Both the position numbers and the translations under genes were made by a program. Source: Holothuria scabra (taxonomy: Eukaryota > Echinodermata > Holothuroidea > Aspidochirotida > Holothuriidae). From it: a DNA stretch of 64,000 nt. The notes beneath the pieces are model-generated. The model saw nothing but the letters and a program-made list of their open reading frames with translations. It searched no databases and had not been told where the DNA came from. Where the stretch lies: positions 24,259,318-24,323,317 of the forward strand of contig CM074188.1 in assembly GCA_037179385.1 (NCBI GenBank), written 5' to 3'. Positions 35,498-47,261 of this stretch are shown piece by piece (the stretch's first letter is position 1; each line of letters begins with the position of its first letter).

Positions 35498-35906
35498 GAG
35501 AAAAATATTTTGCAGCTTGGCGTATTAAGAAACAGATTTGCATTGGTGAAGGGTTTTCTCGAATAATTATAACCACAATCTAACCTAATATGTGTATCGG
35601 CGTCGACATAATGTTGATACGGGGTTTTCTCATAGTATTCTGGTCATGTATTCTTCACTGACACACTTGACTCCTCCAGAGGTTGTTCACTTCCACAGAA
35701 CCTCGTAGAAATAATGGGCTTGTTAACACACCTAAAATAAACCAAGATCTCCATCTGCAAACGACAGCTTCATTCTATAAAGATACTAAGCAAATTTGTA
35801 CTTTCCACCTGTGGTCTTCGCACGTTATACGAGACTTATTTAAAAATTAAATAGCAATGTAACCGACTGCAGGTAAGACTTCTCGTTGTACACACGTCTC
35901 ACTAGG
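35498..35906. other. Intergenic, nothing recognised
   Basis: No gene or shared repeat seen. Confidence 0.4.
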
Positions 35907-36513
35907 GAGCTTTCGATTTGCACGTTCACACAGTCGACTGCTACGAGATCACGTCAATTTCAGTCTCTGCGCATGCGTCACGTCGTCTCCCTCGTCCACT
36001 AGCCAAATCGAGAACGTGTCCACCGCGGTTTTGACGTTCCCTCCAAACTGCAACGAACGTTCACATGTGTGACGTCACAGAATTTCTGAAAATGGAAGAA
36101 TGCATGCTAGTTTCCCTCCTCGTGATCTGTTTTGCCCAAGTGCCGTCACTTTTTACCTAAAATGTATATGAGATTGATGATTCATTGGGGAATATGCGTT
36201 ATTTTGGACGTTTTCTTGCAATTTCAACAGGCGGATATTCGAAGTTGAAATATACTGTGTTCTCCATGAAAACATACCAACAACTTAACTAGCGTTCGTG
36301 TAGTAGACATGCATTTACATCGTTGAAGAAATTTAGAAAAATTACACAAGGCTAAGCTGTAAATTCGCCATTTTAATACGACTCGGCCACGTCGACCCTT
36401 GCACAGGGAAATCGAAACAGGCTTTAACAGTCGACGTACCATAGCAGTGGACGCGTTCTAGAAGGCAAGCTGGTTAACTAGAACGAAGTCCACGTTCACT
36501 GAATCGAAAGCTC
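35907..36513. mobile_element. Possible inverted-repeat element, GAGCTTTCGATT termini
   Basis: The left end 'gagctttcgatttgcacgtt' and the right end, in reverse complement, 'gagctttcgattcagtgaac' match for 12 bp, then partly. Both ends also carry 'cagtcgac' inside. The internal palindrome 'cgttctag...ctagaacg' lies at 36451-36484. No TSD or coding was found. Confidence 0.5.
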
Positions 36514-37170
36514 GGTTATGTATCATTCTTTTATCTTCGTACCTAGCGTGCTCTTTGTCCCTGTTTTGGTTATGATAAAAAAAAAATACACAGTGCAAGC
36601 AACTAAGCATGTCTTTGTATAGGAACCATGTATCAGCTATTGCAAGCATAAAATGCTCCACTCAAATGATTTCAACTAAGTGACGTCGAGTCTTGTTTAC
36701 ACCTCCATATTGGAGATAAATGCAAAGAGAAGCCCTACATGTGTCACGTAAATAAACAGAGATTTCATAGGATTGCGGTTATAAAAATTTCCAATAGGGT
36801 TGTACTTTGCTACAACTAAAGTACATTGACAAAGATGGCGCGTACCAAACTGTCCCACAATCCTTTGCAGTTGTTGTTTGGTATGTTGTAATGCTCACAT
36901 GACCTCCAATTTATTGACCGGTCGGTCGTTCATCAGGTTTTTTACCCTCACACCTTGAACACAACTAACTGCAGCATAGCCACATGGCAGCATGGAAACG
37001 TATAACCCTCTACATTGCTGGGGTGAAGCAATCACTAATCTACACCTTTTGTGCAATACACTGAATGCATTGCTGTCACTCTAACACGTTGTAATAAGGG
37101 CGTGACGTTTTATTGACAGGCCCAATACAGTTCTCGTATTCACCTTCATCACCATGATGGTATAAGTTAT
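36514..37170. other. Intergenic, nothing recognised
   Basis: No gene or shared repeat identified. Confidence 0.4.
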
Positions 37171-37690
37171 AGGCGGTCATTTGTCACCCAAAACTGAACC
37201 CGTAGCCTATCGCAATTTTCTATTGACACCATAGAGCAGGATAATAGGAACTGCTCTATGATTGACACACCTCTCTTTGATTGACATTAAGTTAAGGAAA
37301 AGTAGCTTATATTACACCGCATGCACTGGGTGTGTCCTGATTACACATTGATCCTTGCATGATCACCAGGGTATATCTTGTTGCCGGGGTAGGCGCGAGG
37401 CCAAAAATAGAGGAGACAAAGGAGGCACCCCCCCCCCCCAGCATATTTTTGGGTACGGTAATTTGTATTGTAACACCTTTTTACAATATATCTAGTTTGT
37501 CACCTTTTTATATGATATGATGCAATTTTTAATTCCTCTTGGGCTCTTAAGTAGCATTTCGGTCAACATTTTAATGTATGCTTATTCTTAACCGATGCTG
37601 GTCCCAAGGTTAGATAATTTGCCTGCAAGTTTTTCCCCTTCCCTGAGAAATTCCTGGCTATTTAAGGGCTTGAAGTAAGAAGGTTGGGAG
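37171..37690 (-). repeat. Degenerate MITE-B interrupted by other sequence
   Basis: Left part: 'cacccaaaactgaaccc', 'gcttatattacaccgcatg', 'tgtcctgattacacatt'. The right part resumes at 37670 with 'gggcttgaagtaagaaggtt'. About 290 bp of unrelated DNA, including a C-run at 37430, separates the parts. Confidence 0.5.
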
Positions 37691-37733
37691 AATTTGAACT
37701 GCCATGCGTGATTGAAAACTTTGTAACATGACC

Positions 37734-37810
37734 TCGGTCGGTCGGTCGGTCGGTCGGTCGGTCGGTCGGTCGGCGGGTCGGTCGGTCCGACGTGCGGTCG
37801 GTCGGTCAGT
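37734..37810 (+). repeat. (GGTC)n microsatellite
   Basis: About 77 bp of tetranucleotide repeat, pure at first and imperfect after 37772. Confidence 0.95.
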
Positions 37811-38007
37811 TAGACAGTGGAACAGGTGCCATCAAGCATGCAATTATTTGCATTTGTAAGCACAAATGACTTGACTGGTCACAACATCTCTGTAGACGAG
37901 TCCGATTAGCGCTTGTTTTTAGTGACTGTGCGCTGTCATTAGTGGGGCCCATCAGCCTTGAATCGCCTTTTTGGTTCCTTACGGTAGCAAAGGAACCTAT
38001 GTAGTCA

Positions 38008-38054
38008 GGTTGGCGTGTGTGTGTGTGTATGTGTGCGTGTGTGTGTGTGTGACA
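38008..38054 (+). repeat. (GT)n microsatellite
   Basis: Alternating gt/tg run with a few interruptions, just upstream of the AGGTCA-rich repeat. Confidence 0.9.
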
Positions 38055-38084
38055 CTTACTTCGGTACGCTCTAACTCAACAAGG

Positions 38085-38400
38085 GAAGGTTGGATGGAAC
38101 TTGGATTTGGTACATAGATTCGTCATAGGGAGAAGGTGTGCCCTATTGTTTTTGGTGGAGGTCAAAGATCATTTGGGGTCACCAGAGGTCAAAAACTAAA
38201 AACCTTCTCAACACGATATTTCTAGTTAGGAAACTTGGATAGATGTCATACTTGGTGTGTGGATGTGTTATGGTGTAAGGATGAAATTGGATATATTCGG
38301 TGAAGGTCAAGGGGTCATCTGAGGTCACTAGGGGTCAAACACTGGAAAACGTTTTAACACAGTATTTTAAGGTAGAAAGGACAGATTTCAAATCAATCTG
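38085..38400 (+). repeat. Two diverged units rich in AGGTCA half-sites
   Basis: Two units of about 145 bp repeat the order 'acttggat', then aggtcaaagatca (38159) or aggtcaaggggtca (38304), then a further ggtcac and ggtcaaa. Each unit carries three or four AGGTCA-like hexamers. Whether these act as nuclear-receptor sites cannot be judged from sequence alone. Confidence 0.55.
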
Positions 38401-38440
38401 TGTTTGGACAAGTCCAAACTTTCACATAAAATCATAGCAG

Positions 38441-38530
38441 ACAACCATCTTGGTGCGCTTTTTCCCACAACACGACAGCGACAATCTACCTTGCAGTATG
38501 TTCTGTCCATGTATAAAAGTCCGTGTGCTC
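38441..38530 (+). repeat. Solo arm related to the inverted-repeat element at 44.4 kb
   Basis: 'ccatcttggtgcgctttttc', 'cgacaatctaccttgcagta' and 'ctgtccatgtataaaagtcc' match both arms of the 44356-44747 element. Confidence 0.65.
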
Positions 38531-41049
38531 TCCGGATTCGTCTGTATTGAACTGTCTAGCGTTCGCCTTCTCATATTGTAATATGGAACGCCTCAAGGGT
38601 CACGGTAAGAAGACGTCTTTTCAGGTAACCTGAATTTTGTCTGATGAAAAAATGGAAAATGGTCAACTTCTACTTTCCTAGTTACATCTAAAAATAAAGA
38701 AGCATAAATTCAAGGGAACACAAAACTGGTAAACACATATACACACCCACACAGGCCGCACACCTACCGTTGCAGATGAATAATGTAGGGTAATTTTTAA
38801 TTTACTCATACCGTATAAAAAGTCAGGTCTTGCATGATTTTTGCAGCACCCTCAATATTACTGCGCGCGGGTGTTATATGATGAATTATTGCGCGCGGGT
38901 TTTATATGATGATTTGACACAGGAAGCAATTAGTTAGTGATCGTATGATAGTCTGAATTGAAATCGTGAGGACTTGAAAGTGGGAGAAATTTGTTTACAT
39001 GCACAGTGATGTAGTATTTTACCGAGAACAGGATCTTTTCCTTAATCCATGTGTAACCGTTGGTCCCTTCAAGATTATAGGCTAGCATGTACAGTACAAA
39101 AAAGGTGAGGCGCAGTACTGACACTATGAAGAAACGCATCAGAATATTCCTTCATCTGAAAAAGTTTGTTGTTCATTTAAATTCATTCCTTACTGTGCCT
39201 CCAGAATTATCTCCTTTTTCTGCCAAAGTACAGTCCCACGATATGCAGTGAAATGTCTCGCGTAGAAAGTTAAAGGAAACCGAAATTTATAAATAAATTA
39301 CAGTACTCAGTACAAGTCTGTTTGCTACAATCAGACAATTACAAGAAGGAAATGCTACACTGAGTGGCTCTCAACCATGGACGGTAATCCCGGGGAACAA
39401 GGCGTAATGCCCCTCCCCTGCAACATTTGAGAAATCGCAAATTAACTTTAAATTTTTCCCACACTATTTTTTAAAAATGAGATAAGGCCCCACTTCCCAA
39501 TATTAAACAAATTTGCTCTCACCGAAAACATTCCTTAACCCTTGTCTGCGACTTTTATTCAGAAATCATATAGCTGGCTGAGAGCAGTTATCACAAAATC
39601 TCATTACACACCTTCTCCTTTGATTGGTTACGTCACATTGAGAGCTTTTAGAATTCATGTTTATACTCTTTCCATTGTTTTGTTTGGTACTTTTGCCAAT
39701 AATTTACCAAAGAAAATTAATTTTTTGGCTATCTTACTTTGAATCTACAAGCACATTAAGATGTTACCTAGCTACACTAATATGTAATTATGATGATTAC
39801 TGATAATTCGTCAGCACAGTTAACCTAAGTAAAGTGCAAAATTGAATCGACTTTTTCATGCAATGTACTAGCGCACAAATTTCCAATTTCTAGTGGAATA
39901 TCCGTGGTTATGTATCTATCTGACTCCATTGAATGGATGATATTCATTGTCATAATTGTGACATTGAGTTGTTTCGTATCTTCAACATCATACCACATAC
40001 ATTAACCAAAATGGATTTCAGAGGGGTTGCAAGTACTTCAATAAGTCAGTTGTTGTAGGCTTATAGCTGCAGATTATTTGCGTACAACGTACAAGAATAG
40101 TATCATTCACGCTTGCGTCACTGGTTGGCGCTGGTTTGCATAGGACATGCGCAGGAATATATGCATGCACGTTCGGTTTTGCGCGTGCAGAGATATTACG
40201 ATTTCACGCAGAATCTAGACGAATTAGAATCTCTATATCATTGTGACGTAATGTACGCGTACCTCATCAACTGTTGACAAGCAGCAGTGACGTCATTTGT
40301 TTGTAAACATGAATGAGTCTATTGGGAAATACACGCCAGTGAGTTTCTTCTAAAATCATACTTCCGTGAAGATTTTTTAAAAAAATGTTGAAGGTTTTTC
40401 CTGTGATAATATATTTTTGAAAAAATGGTTCACCTAAAAATATATTGTCTTCCTGTGTACTGTAGTAGACTGATATTACGAAAGCAAAGCAGTGATAAAA
40501 AATAAATGAAGAATGTAAACGTAGACAATGGCTCATATATACATTGTCATCGTAAAGACTGTGTTTTTTATGTTCCATGCGGTATATGAATGAAATTAGA
40601 GAGTTTTAACTGCATGACAGCAACAACTTTATAATTGAATGACTCATAGAATACCGTCATACTACACTTCATATTTTAAGAACGTTACACCTGAATAAAC
40701 TACGATGGCTTGGCTAGGCCATTCTTTCGCTCTTTAATGAAGTACCAAAGCATGCATGGTTACAGTCAAATTAGATTAGTGCATATACCCGTTCTAGGCA
40801 GGTATGTTTACGTCTGACTGAATTCGTAGTAAAGAAGAATAACGAGCGGTGAAAAACATGAAAAATAATCGAATAATAGGGAAATATTGTTTTTCTTGTC
40901 ATAAAAAACGGTCGACGTCATGGTTTGTATGTTTATGTGTCTGTAGTGCACGTGTTTTCTTTCCGTTCGGAGGAAGGCACTTCCAAACTATCAGACTATT
41001 GACATATCACGATATGTGCCTAAGCGGAAATTTCAGTCACACCAAATTT
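38531..41049. repeat. Intergenic with one short tandem duplication
   Basis: A 28-bp unit containing gcgcgcgggt and tatatgatga is duplicated in tandem at 38857-38884 and 38885-38912 with two differences. No gene was recognised in the rest of this 2.5-kb stretch. Confidence 0.5.
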
Positions 41050-41242
41050 AATTAGTAAAGTAGTATAATCTGTTTCATGATTGGCTCATGATGAGCATGT
41101 GAAAATATTTTTGCTCTTGAAATGTAAAATTATAGGAGCAACTACTTGGTTTACCTTGAATATGTAATATTGCAGTACTGAAATATTATAAAAGATGCTT
41201 TGAAGAGAGATAAGAAATAAATCGTGAGCTTTAGCTGTTCTA
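41050..41242 (+). mobile_element. MITE-A, truncated at both ends
   Basis: 'atctgtttcatgattggctc', 'tttttgctcttgaaatgtaa' and 'tttgaagagagataagaaat' match MITE-A. Neither terminal repeat is present; REP-C begins directly at 41243. Confidence 0.7.
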
Positions 41243-41835
41243 TTAAAGGGGAAGTTTAAGCAAAAATTTAATTTTCATATGTGAAAGAGGAACAAAATCT
41301 ACACAGTGTGGTCAAAATTCCATTCAAATCGGACATGTATTTCTTGAGATATCAGTAAATGAAGTCAGTAGATTTGTGTTCGAAAGTGAGTTTGAGGGCA
41401 GCAGAGCTTATATCACTTCCTCAGATTGACAAGAAAGGCTTTGTTTCCCTTTGTTTTATCAGACTGTTGTGTTAACCTTGAAGTTAATAGGGGCATGACC
41501 TCCCTGTGGGGGATGCAAAGTTTGTAAAATTCTCATTCCACTTATGCAATCACATTTTAATAATATGGGATTGTTGAGGAGAAAATCCAGTATATATTTT
41601 AAAGAAAAATAAAAGACTGCCCATTAACGTGTGGATGTGATGTCATATGTGCTTGCTTCAAGTTCCTTTTTTGTTGAAAATGTGTAACCTTTACGTGCTA
41701 ATATCTTGGGAACCACACATCGGATTTCAATGCAAATTTCACTGAAATGCTCAGAATAAGTAGCCCTCTAACATACCAAATCCTGTTGTGAACGTAAGCC
41801 CTTCTTTTAAGTTAAGTATGGTATTTGTCCTTTAA
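41243..41835 (+). repeat. REP-C, uninterrupted copy
   Basis: Begins at TTAA (41243-41246) with 'aggggaagtttaagc' and ends at TTAA (41832-41835). It is collinear with 4971-5744 but lacks the SINE-V block, so it serves as the empty-site reference. Confidence 0.7.
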
Positions 41836-42098
41836 AGGACAAGAACAGTCACCCCAACTTAAAGTAGTGAAGTAGACTTTCTTGTTTCATGGTGGGATCT
41901 TTGGAGTTATGCGACATTTTTTCTACCCAAACGTGAAGTTTACTGGGAGTATCTGCTCTCCTCCAGCTCCGTGGTTTAGATTGAATGTAATACTGAGGTC
42001 TTTAAATATTAGAGATACTTTGAAGAGACGTTAGAAGGAAATTGTGGGGTTTAGCTGTTGCTTCAAAACGAGTTTGGGGCAACTACTCCTGCCCTTCA
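41832..42098 (+). mobile_element. MITE-A, abutting REP-C
   Basis: Shares the TTAA at 41832-41835 with REP-C. Starts 'aggacaagaacagtcacccc' and ends 'ggggcaactactcctgccct' with a mutated terminal site (ttcaa). Confidence 0.75.
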
Positions 42099-44302
42099 AT
42101 CTCTTAAAGGTTTCACCTTTTAAGGAAGTCTAAAAGTAGAGGAGTATGACATTTGTTGTAGAGAAAGAATGTTAAGTTTTATGAATGGGTTTGACGATAA
42201 AAGCCGGAGGAACTAGATTTGTTTGTTATGGGAAGCGCTACTGCCCAATCATGGACGCAGTAGAGCATTCCAGTTCATTTTTTCTATATATATAGGCTAT
42301 ATCCTTTGCCCGAAAATGCAAAATATGTCATCCTGCACGAAACATTATCAAAGCGGAGAGTGCCACCATTAGGTGGCAAGGGACGTACAGGAAATTTTTC
42401 ATCCGCTACCCTCAGATAGCCGGAAATGAATTGTAAGGCAAGTACGTAGGGTGAAAGCATTCGTTATTTTATTTTTCGTGAGATTGTCTTCAAATCAGAA
42501 ATTAAGCATTGGCATATCGCTGACGCCAGCTCGGGTGAAGTGAGAAAGGCCTAGCAAAGTGGATGCAGGATAAAGTTGGAGGGCAAAAGTGTTCGGGTCT
42601 CGCGCGAAACCGAGCACAAAGCGCCCATTCCTAGGGGTGGGGTTGCAGGGGAGATCTGAAATTTTAGCATATCTCTGAACGAAAAATGAAGTCTCTAGAC
42701 GCGTATATTATTCATATTATTTATTATTTTTGGTTAGCCCAACTCCTAAACTTCCCTACATTGAAGGGCGAGTGAGGGGTGACTGAAAAAATCTGGTGGC
42801 GGGGAAATGCCCCTACTTGCCCCTCCGTAGCGTCGCCACTGCCTCTTACCCTAGTCATCCATTCAGTTTCATCCCAACACTCGTCACTAGCATATTTAAA
42901 TGATATTTTATTTATTTTTTTTATTCATAATGAATGAAGACCTATTTACTACGTTGTATCCCCTCTTGCAAACCCCGGCCACTCTGACGTAATTGGAATA
43001 CGAATGCATCATATATGAGGTTTATTGAGTATTACGTTCCTCGATGACCCTTACTCTCAGCCCTCAAACATTGTAAAGTGATTTTGGTAAAACAGTACAG
43101 GAGACCCAGGGAGGTGTTATTAGTAACAACTCCCTGGGCGACCAATGTCGTTGCGGCCGACTTTCCTTTGCGATCCGATCATTTCATTTCCTTACGTCTG
43201 AAAAATAAATTGACGTGTAGGCCTACATAGAACAGGGTTACCCATCTTTAGATCTTTCAAAACAAATAATGAAAACTAGAACCGAAGTATCGAGAGCTAA
43301 AATTTAATCCAATCAACTAATATCTCTTCCTTCGCCAGTAAAACAAAAATGTGTCCCTCGGTCGCGCTGCTATTTTAACTTCTATGTGTTTGATACGATT
43401 TGTGAAGCCTTACTTGAATTGACTTTGTATAGTTGCTTTCATTTAGTGTAATAGGTAACTACCCAAGATATGTCGAATGTACAAAAATTGAATAATATCC
43501 AGACCGATCCATGGACAGCTTTCAAAGGTTAAATATGACGAGATGTCTGTGACGTAAATAAATCATATATTAATTAAAACTTGTCATTCGTAGAGTAAAC
43601 ACTTTGAAGGTAATTCATTAACGTTGACAGGTTGCTTCATATAAAGAGTTTCAATTTGATGAGTAAAATTGATAAAGTCTAATCAAGGAAGCTGGAGGAA
43701 TCTTCAAATCCTGCTGATGGAGGGAGCAGGACACCACACTGCAGCTTCTTGGTGTGGTTCATAAATCTAAAGCCTCACTGATTAATTCGATCCAACTCTA
43801 ATGAATTTGTATTTAGACGTTGGGGTAATGGACTGCAGTAACACTCATGCAATATCTGCTGTGTATGCGCAAGATATATAGTTAACGCAGGCGTACGGTT
43901 GGCTCCCTCATGCAAATACGAAAAGTTGATCACCTCCCTTCAAGCTGGTCGTTTGCTCAGTGTTTAAGCTTAAAAGAATAGGCACTTTGTCAGGTCCTTA
44001 GCCAAAGAGATGAAGCATCCGACATTACCCCTCTGAAAAATTTGTGGCCCTGGAATCCATTTCGCCCTCTTCGGGACCTTGTCTGATACCTGAATGGGCC
44101 CTCGCTTTTACCAATTTAATCCATTTTAACCGTATCTTGTCAATACCTTTAGCGAATACAGGTACTTGGTCATGAGTATGGGTACGACTACAGGTCATAC
44201 CGGTATGGGTACCTATCTTAAATGTGTCTTTCGAGTACAAGAGTGAATTGATTGACTCTCAAGTATGGGCGCAGTTCTACGTCTATCATATTTTCATTCA
44301 TA
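42099..44302. other. Intergenic with a REP-F copy at about 42350-42440
   Basis: 'gagagtgccaccattaggtg' and 'cctcagatagccggaaatga' follow REP-F order. Otherwise only a hairpin (43105-43138) was recognised. Confidence 0.45.
43105..43138. repeat. Small hairpin, 15-bp stem
   Basis: 'cccagggaggtgtta' (43105-43119) pairs with 'taacaactccctggg' (43124-43138), with one mismatch and a 4-nt loop. Confidence 0.75.
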
Positions 44303-44800
44303 AACGGGAAAACATGCCAGTGCGCCGCAAATAAAAAAGACCGTGACCGGCCCTACCATGGACTTCCTATACATGGACAGAGCATACTGCACGGTAGATT
44401 GTCGCTACCGTACATGTGAGAAAAAGCGCCGCAAGATGGCTGTGTGCTATGATTTTGTGTAAGAGTTTGAACTTGCTCAAGTATGTCCCTGTATTTTGTA
44501 AGAAAATTAAAATATTTTTGAAATATGGCAAAGTAAGGTCAAAATCACTTCACGTATTGCAGGAACATGATATTGTTTCCCATTCAGGTGTAACTTTTGC
44601 TTAAAATATTACAGAGTCGTCGTCAAATGAGACGATTCATACCTTCACGGCGGCCATCTTGGTGCGCCTTTTTTTCCAAGCCGGTGGCGACCATCTACGG
44701 ATAGGACGTATACGTTACATGCTCTGTCCATACATATAAGTCCTTGGGCCCGACTTAAACCAGTTGGTCAAACACATCCGTAAAACCTGATCTAACTTCA
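44303..44800 (+). mobile_element. SINE-T split by an inverted-repeat element
   Basis: The SINE-T body 'gggaaaacatgccagtg' to 'gaccgtgaccggccc' (44303-44354) continues at 44748 with 'cccgacttaaaccagttggt' and 'aaaacctgatctaac'. The intervening block is a separate element. Short ggccc-type sequence at both junctions may be its target duplication. Confidence 0.65.
44356..44747. mobile_element. Inverted-repeat element inserted in SINE-T
   Basis: Imperfect inverted arms of about 90 bp: 'catacatgga'-type ends, 'tggacagagcat', 'gtagattgtcgctacc' and 'gcgccgcaagatggc' at the left, matched in reverse by 'ggcggccatcttggtgcgcc' to 'gctctgtccatacatataag' at the right. The interior (44440-44640) is AT-rich and non-coding. 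Confidence 0.65.
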
Positions 44801-45456
44801 TTCATATTAAGTCATAATCCTAAACTTCTGTTGGTCCACTGCGGTCAGGTGACCGTGTTTATTACGTCATAATTAGTCAGTGGTGAATTATGCGCAAATT
44901 TCGGAATACTCCATTTTACTCGGTGTTGTACTGTTTTAAATGTGATTGCTTATCAACGAAATGCTACTCGTTTTTAGTCTTTTTAAACAAAAATTTTGTT
45001 GTGTGTGAATGGACAAGATTAAACAACTTACGACCCGTGCATTATAACAGGATGAAATCTTGTGGTTATTGCTATAACTGCGCCCTCGTACATCACTCAG
45101 GCTAAAGCTAATGCGCGACCCATCGTTGTTTCACCAATAAATCAATCACATCGCATAAGGAAATTACAACTACAATTAAATATGCGATACCTTTATATGG
45201 AAAACGCGTGTATGTCAATCAATCGTGTCTCAAATCTTGATTCTGACTGTTTTCAGGGAGGTCAATTTACCACAACGGTATGTAACTTAGAAGAGATTAC
45301 TGTTTACAGAAATCTCTTTAGTACAATCCAGTTTAGTCGGATGCAAGCTTTGGGAGAAACTCCCACAGGTTTATGACATCATTCAACCATTTTCTTCAGA
45401 GTTCTTAACTTTACATGATCATCATACATTTCCTCTCTTTCCTACAGATTCTAAAC
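44801..45456 (+). other. Upstream region or intron of the DM9 gene
   Basis: The acceptor tttcctctctttcctacag ends at 45447, so at least one upstream, probably non-coding, exon must exist. It could not be placed. Frames of 71-104 codons at 44890-45376 have no recognisable content. Confidence 0.5.
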
Positions 45457-46380
45457 ATGGCTGTATGGGTTGATACCACTGCGGATAGTGTCATCCCGCC
45501 TACCGCTTGGGTTGCGGGAAAGGAGGAAGACGGGACGCCGTATTATGTCGTTAGAGGAAACAAGCCGGATGAACCCTGTTACCGAATGGCGGGAAAATAC
45601 CACCCAAACAGTGACGGTGCTTACATGGCAAATTGGACCAAAGTGTGTAAAGCCAAAGAGTTCCAGATTTTAACCTTGTCTTCTGAAAGTAACATGGACC
45701 TTATATGGTTAACGATCGATAAGAATACATGCGCCCCTCCAAACAGTTTTATCGTCATGCCAGACCACCATTTTTGCATCGCAAGAGCAGAGATCGGTAA
45801 TTCGTGGTACGCAGGTGTGGTTAATGTGGATAACAATGTGTGTCACGTTTGCGTCAGCGAGGGGAACGAAACCAAGCTGGTCAAGTTAGACGATTGGCAA
45901 GTGCTGGTTGAGGAACCCATCGACGGTGCTAAATGGGTTGAGACAATCGGTAATAAAATCCCTGAGCACGCCTGGCCAGCGGGCCATGAAGCTGACGGGA
46001 AGCCGCTCTTCCTTGCTTACAACACTAGCGTTGGTAAACTGGGCCCTCATATGGACCGCGCTAACATTGCACATAACGGCTACACGTTAGAATTTGAATA
46101 TTCTTGGGTACTGACTCTTCCTCCGGACGCAAAAGTGACTCTTAAATGGGTAAATGTGAAGAAAAAGGAAGATATTCCGTCTAACGCGTGTAAAATCACT
46201 ACCACTGCATATCTCAGTCCGGAGGCAGTTCGCATCGCCAGGGCTGAACATAAGAACAGTCTGCAACCAGGAATCTACTACAGTAAAGATAACTATTGCT
46301 TGATACCTTTGCAAAAGAACGAAAAAGGCAAAGCGACGAAGAAGAAATCTTTTCAAATTTTAACAGTGGAACGTTTGTGA
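45457..46380 (+). CDS. DM9 repeat (DUF3421) protein, 307 residues
   Basis: DM9 repeats pair up into small beta-rich domains. In oysters, DM9-containing proteins bind mannose and act in immune recognition; a similar lectin role here is inference. Four repeats are seen: about residues 14-73 ('PPTAWVAGKEEDGTPYYVVR' to 'EFQILT'), 84-151 ('HFCIARAEIGNSWYAG' to 'DDWQVLV'), 160-220 ('IPEHAWPAGHEADGKPLFLA' to 'YSWVLT') and 231-304 ('VRIARAEHKNSLQPGIYY' to 'SFQILTV'). Repeats 1 and 3 match each other, as do 2 and 4, giving two tandem units. The chosen ATG at 45457 has a good context (aaacatgg) and follows the splice acceptor at 45447. An in-frame ATG at 45415 lies before the acceptor and would translate the pyrimidine tract. 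No signal peptide or membrane segment is visible, so a cytosolic protein is likely. The whole coding region is one intact exon. No aerolysin-like pore-forming domain follows, unlike natterin-type proteins. Confidence 0.88.
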   Translation: MAVWVDTTADSVIPPTAWVAGKEEDGTPYYVVRGNKPDEPCYRMAGKYHPNSDGAYMANWTKVCKAKEFQILTLSSESNMDLIWLTIDKNTCAPPNSFIVMPDHHFCIARAEIGNSWYAGVVNVDNNVCHVCVSEGNETKLVKLDDWQVLVEEPIDGAKWVETIGNKIPEHAWPAGHEADGKPLFLAYNTSVGKLGPHMDRANIAHNGYTLEFEYSWVLTLPPDAKVTLKWVNVKKKEDIPSNACKITTTAYLSPEAVRIARAEHKNSLQPGIYYSKDNYCLIPLQKNEKGKATKKKSFQILTVERL

Positions 46381-46977
46381 CGATAACCAGTAGTAACGTA
46401 CGTGTAAAGATAGACATGCGTTCACTGGGAATGTGAACGTTTGATTAACAAATGATTTTCACAGTTCCTTGATATCAGGATCGAATGAGTGAATGAATAA
46501 TTCTATGAGGAGATGGACTAAGCTAGAAATGATGAATGTTTATCGTCCCTGGGTAGCTAGATTGGGGAAGCTATGGCAAGATGCGGTCATCGCTGACTTC
46601 ACGCCTTATAGTTACAGTCCTTGAATTCGCCAAGTGATTGAACGTATTCGAAATGTGACCATAAAATCCCAAGTGAGGTTTTTAGTGATCGTAAGTTTGT
46701 GAATGCAGAAGTCTCGTAAAGAAATTATGAATAATTTATTACAGGGGACATCGGTACTGCCAACAGCAGTTCAGCACTGTACAAGATGAAATGATCGTGG
46801 ATATCTAAAGAATACAAACTAACAAGACAAGTTTGAAATACCGGTATTGAAAACAAAACAATTAAGAACTGTTTTTGCAAAGCTTTCTGCCAATGTTTCT
46901 ATTAAGATTGATAAAAACTAAATTGTGTGGGTGGACCGGTGGAATTTGAATGTACAGTAGTTTGAACATTAACTATG
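46381..46977. other. DM9 gene 3' flank / probable 3' UTR
   Basis: No canonical AATAAA was found before the next transposon; the nearest look-alikes are gaataattt-type sequences. The 3' end is undefined. Confidence 0.4.
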
Positions 46978-47195
46978 TGAAAGGAGAAATTCAGTCACCC
47001 AATCTGGAAAATGTGTAGTATACTGTCTTGTTTCATGATTGGCTCTTGAGAGTCACGTGACAGTAGTTTTGTTCCTTTAATGTGAAATTTACCAGGAGTA
47101 TCTTGAATATGCAAGAACTTGAATATGCAATATTGAAGTCTTAAAACATTATGAATGATACTTTGAAGATAAATAACAAAATGTAGCTACTTTAA
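46978..47195 (+). mobile_element. MITE-A, degenerate
   Basis: 'ttcagtcacccaatctgg', 'ctgtcttgtttcatgattgg' and 'ctcttgagagtcacgtgaca' match MITE-A. The right end reaches TTAA at 47192 in altered form. Confidence 0.65.
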
Positions 47196-47261
47196 GAGGC
47201 AATAATTAGTCCCACTTTATCAGACGTAGAACATGTTGAACAATTGATGCAAAGATTCCTT

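Noticed and set aside
35870..35890. 'accgactgcaggtaagac' as a splice donor or SINE-T head
   Set aside because: Only a few bases match the SINE-T head, and no exon or body follows.
45415..45456. Upstream in-frame ATG that would give the DM9 protein a hydrophobic N-terminus resembling a signal peptide
   Set aside because: It translates the pyrimidine tract and acceptor (ending 45447) of an intron. The ATG at 45457 in good context lies inside the exon.
45457..46380. Natterin-like toxin
   Set aside because: Only DM9 repeats are present; there is no aerolysin-type pore-forming region.
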